A DNA stretch of 64,000 nucleotides, taken from positions 2,976,001-3,040,000 of the forward strand of contig NZ_CP041405.1 of the NCBI RefSeq assembly GCF_007066085.1, written 5' to 3'. Of the stretch, positions 62,016 to 64,000 are shown one piece after another; the first letter of the stretch is position 1, and the number at the start of each line of letters is the position of its first letter. The notes under the pieces were generated by a model. The model did no database searches, was not told where the DNA came from, and saw only the letters and a list, made by a program, of their open reading frames with translations. Made by a program: the position numbers and the translations under genes. This DNA comes from Paenibacillus thiaminolyticus. GTDB lineage: Bacteria; Bacillota; Bacilli; Paenibacillales; Paenibacillaceae.

Positions 62016-62264
62016 CCTAATCCAACCTCCGTTATGCCGACGTACGTGAAGGACGCCGCACACGGAAGCCATGCTGCCTGCAACAACGCATCGATGCATC
62101 GCATTAGGGCGGCCCCCTTGTCCAGGAACGCTCCTCCTGACAAGGGAAAGCCGCAGTCCGTGATATTCAGTTGTGCAAGGAATGAGCGTTGCACAGCAGC
62201 ATGTCCGGAAAGATCTTCCGAATCCGATGTGCGCGTCCATTCATGAGCCAGCCCATTTAGTATA
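62016..62264 (-). promoter_or_regulatory. Long spacer between glmS ribozyme and glmS start
   Basis: About 250 nt of leader lie between the ribozyme and the start codon. They contain two hairpins on the minus strand: GTGCAA with TTGCAC (62172-62193) and CCCTTGTCAGGA with TCCTGGACAAGGG (62113-62146). No T-run follows. Their role is unknown. Confidence 0.4.
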
Positions 62265-62460
62265 TATTTTCGTTCCTGTATATTCGATAATCATCCTGTC
62301 AACGTAAGCAGGCGTTGTCTGACAAGTCGCCTTGCCGCTTTCCGCCATGCTATTACGGTGCCGTTGGCGCACCGGGAGGTCCCCGCCGAACAATTTCGAA
62401 CACCTCCACCTCGTCCACTTGTCCAGCATGCCGAACGCTGGTGCCAAGTGCTGGCGCTTA
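62265..62460 (-). ncRNA. glmS ribozyme-riboswitch
   Basis: On the minus strand the self-cleaving glucosamine-6-phosphate ribozyme is recognisable: AAGCGCC at the cleavage site (cut between 62458 and 62457), CACTTG paired with CAAGTG, conserved GACGAGG, then GGAGGT with ACCTCC enclosing TTCGGCGGG, followed by GGTGC-GCCAAC-GGCACC. Downstream pairing elements run to CAGGAACG near 62270. Binding of GlcN6P triggers cleavage and decay of the glmS mRNA in Firmicutes (established). Confidence 0.93.
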
Positions 62461-62589
62461 TGATGCAGTTCCCTGCGAAATGGCTGCTACCCTCGCTTTC
62501 CTCATTGAATCATATGACGTGCATGCTTCCCGTTTCGGTAAGCTGTTCGAATCGCGCTAGCCCGATTCAGCAGCCTTACCGCCCTCGAC

Positions 62590-62606
62590 AGAATACCGTG
62601 TATTCT
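62590..62606. promoter_or_regulatory. Perfect palindrome upstream of glmS
   Basis: AGAATAC-CGT-GTATTCT is a perfect 7-3-7 inverted repeat located about 130 bp upstream of the ribozyme cleavage site, where the glmS promoter should lie. It contains a TAGAAT hexamer on the minus strand that could be a -10 element. It may be an operator. Confidence 0.4.
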
Positions 62607-62756
62607 ACACATGCTTATCGACTCCGTGCGTCAGCCGGCTACTGCTGTGATGTCGTGAAGCCCGGCAAGCTGTCCTTCCATCCTGCCACAGCGGAATCTG
62701 CTTTTATTATATTCATGTTGCCTCCCGTTGGCAACAGGCGTCCCGGCAAGTTAGGA

Positions 62757-62792
62757 CAAAAGCCGTCCATCCGCTCGACACGAATGGACGGC
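62757..62792 (-). terminator. Terminator of glmM
   Basis: On the minus strand GCCGTCCAT and ATGGACGGC form a perfect 9-bp stem followed by TTTT, just after the glmM stop. glmS therefore has its own promoter. Confidence 0.85.
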
Positions 62793-62800
62793 CTGTCCCT

Positions 62801-64000
62801 CTAGTTCGATACGCTCAATTCCTGCAAGATCACGTCTGCAATCTGCTTGACATATCCTTCGACAACATTGACTTCCGGGCCTTCGGCCATAACGCGAATG
62901 AGCGACTCCGTACCCGACGGACGCACGAGCACGCGGCCGTTATCCCCCAATTCCCGCTCCACCGAAGCAATCGCCTCTTCGATAACCGGATTGTCTTTAT
63001 ACTTGCTCTTATCCTCAACCCGCACGTTCACGAGCACCTGCGGGAACTTGCGCATCAATTGCCGGGCTTCGCTCAGCTTCTTGCCGCTGCCCTTCAGCGT
63101 GTCAACCAATTGAATACCGGTCAGCATCCCGTCGCCTGTCGTATTGTAGTCCAGGAAGATAACGTGGCCGGATTGCTCCCCGCCCAGGTTATAGTCCCCG
63201 CGGCGCATCTCTTCCATCACATAGCGATCCCCGACCCCCGTTTTGGCCGTATTCAGCTCCAGACTGCCGGCGGCCTTGAAGAAGCCGATATTGCTCATGA
63301 CAGTCGTCACGATCGTATCCTGCTTCAAGCGGCCTTCCTTCTTCATCGCCTCGCCGCAGATGAGCAGCACGAAGTCGCCGTCTACTTCTTCTCCCGCTCC
63401 ATCGATGGCAATCAGCCGATCGGCATCTCCGTCGAAGGCCAATCCGAGATCCGCCTCATGCTTCAAGACCTCCCGCCTCAAATGCTCCGGATGAGTCGAG
63501 CCGCACTCGGCATTGATATTCAAGCCATTCGGCTCGGCGCCAATCGCAATAACCTCGGCGCCAAGATCGCGGAACAAGCGGGGAGCTAATTCATACGCCG
63601 CTCCATTCGCGCAGTCCAGCACGATCTTGAGGCCGTCGAACCGATGCTTCACCGTTGACTTCAAATATTCGACATAACGCCATTTCGCTTCCGTGTCGGT
63701 AGTGACCGTCCCAAGCTCGCTGCCAATCGGACGAGGAAGCTCGTCGACCTCCGCATCCATCAGGCGCTCGATCTCCAATTCGGTCTCGTCCAGCAGCTTG
63801 AAGCCGTCACGGCCGAAGAACTTGATTCCATTATCCTCCACCGGATTATGGGAAGCGGAGATCATGACGCCTGCATCCGCCCCCAGCTCGCGGGTCAGAT
63901 AAGCGACAGCCGGCGTCGTCACGACGCCGAGCTGGACCACATCTGCCCCAATGGACAGCAGACCGGCGGTCAGCGAGGCCTCCAGCATGCGTCCCGATAC
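62801..64000 (-). CDS. glmM: Phosphoglucosamine mutase (GlmM), 5' end outside window
   Basis: The enzyme converts glucosamine-6-phosphate to glucosamine-1-phosphate, the step after GlmS. About 400 C-terminal residues are present, entering in frame from the window edge (SGRMLEASLTAGLLSIGADV). Seen: the phosphoserine loop ISASHNP, the metal-binding DGDADR, the sugar-binding GGEQSGH, and the C-terminal phosphate loop RPSGTESLIRVMAEG. The full family protein has about 445-450 residues, so roughly 45-50 residues lie beyond the edge. Confidence 0.96.
   Translation of the reverse strand, partial: VSGRMLEASLTAGLLSIGADVVQLGVVTTPAVAYLTRELGADAGVMISASHNPVEDNGIKFFGRDGFKLLDETELEIERLMDAEVDELPRPIGSELGTVTTDTEAKWRYVEYLKSTVKHRFDGLKIVLDCANGAAYELAPRLFRDLGAEVIAIGAEPNGLNINAECGSTHPEHLRREVLKHEADLGLAFDGDADRLIAIDGAGEEVDGDFVLLICGEAMKKEGRLKQDTIVTTVMSNIGFFKAAGSLELNTAKTGVGDRYVMEEMRRGDYNLGGEQSGHVIFLDYNTTGDGMLTGIQLVDTLKGSGKKLSEARQLMRKFPQVLVNVRVEDKSKYKDNPVIEEAIASVERELGDNGRVLVRPSGTESLIRVMAEGPEVNVVEGYVKQIADVILQELSVSN

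Noticed and set aside
62016..62240. N-terminal extension of GlmS to 62240
   Set aside because: The family requires Cys at position 2 after Met; the extension would block the glutaminase nucleophile, and GGAGG lies before 62015.
1..64000. CRISPR arrays, rRNA and tRNA genes
   Set aside because: No regularly spaced direct repeats and no cloverleaf or rRNA-like sequence was seen.

Overview
The window comes from a Paenibacillus-type Firmicute. The evidence is a complete polymyxin-family lipopeptide synthetase locus, a glmS gene preceded by a glmS ribozyme, strong GGAGG ribosome-binding sites and T-run terminators. The moderately high GC of the pmx genes and of glmS/glmM suggests a higher-GC Paenibacillus rather than P. 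polymyxa itself; this is inference, since no taxonomic marker gene is present.

Layout. 1-3.2 kb: a lipoprotein with a metallo-beta-lactamase fold, remnants of a YD-repeat protein and an IS3-family element, and a frameshifted MerR regulator with a small membrane protein. 3.2-5.6 kb: a two-gene unit (kinase-fold phosphotransferase and RsgA-like GTPase) behind an attenuator-like leader. 5.8-9.7 kb: AT-rich accessory DNA with an alpha/beta hydrolase, gene fragments and a decayed IS4-family transposase. 9.9-50.9 kb: the pmx operon, entirely on the minus strand, transcribed pmxA-pmxB-pmxC-pmxD-pmxE, with a diaminobutyrate aminotransferase gene (ectB-like, 51.6-52.9 kb) just upstream. 53.3-60 kb: AT-rich accessory DNA with a scrambled group II intron, a P-loop/GNAT/small-ORF/ASCH gene group, a C5-methyltransferase fragment, an AraC-family regulator and a solitary tnsA. 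60.2-64 kb: core genes glmS (with ribozyme) and the 3' part of glmM.

How it works. The aminotransferase makes 2,4-diaminobutyrate (Dab). PmxE carries modules 1-5, PmxA modules 6-9 and PmxB module 10 plus thioesterase. The residues lining the adenylation pockets read Dab-Thr-Dab-Dab-Dab-(Leu or Phe)-Thr-Dab-Dab-Thr, with epimerisation domains in modules 3 and 6. The predicted product is an acylated cyclic decapeptide with D-residues at 3 and 6 and Thr at 7, the pattern of polymyxin A (Leu6) or P (Phe6), not B or E. PmxC and PmxD are ABC half-exporters. Biosynthetic order (E, A, B) differs from gene order (A, B, C, D, E).

Most unusual points: a cysteine in place of the thioesterase serine; half condensation domains at the start of PmxA and PmxB facing complete condensation domains at the end of PmxE and PmxA; a lone TnsA directly downstream of glmS, the classical Tn7 insertion position; and a ~100-bp directly repeated element at 6.2 and 56.5 kb that brackets the pmx locus.
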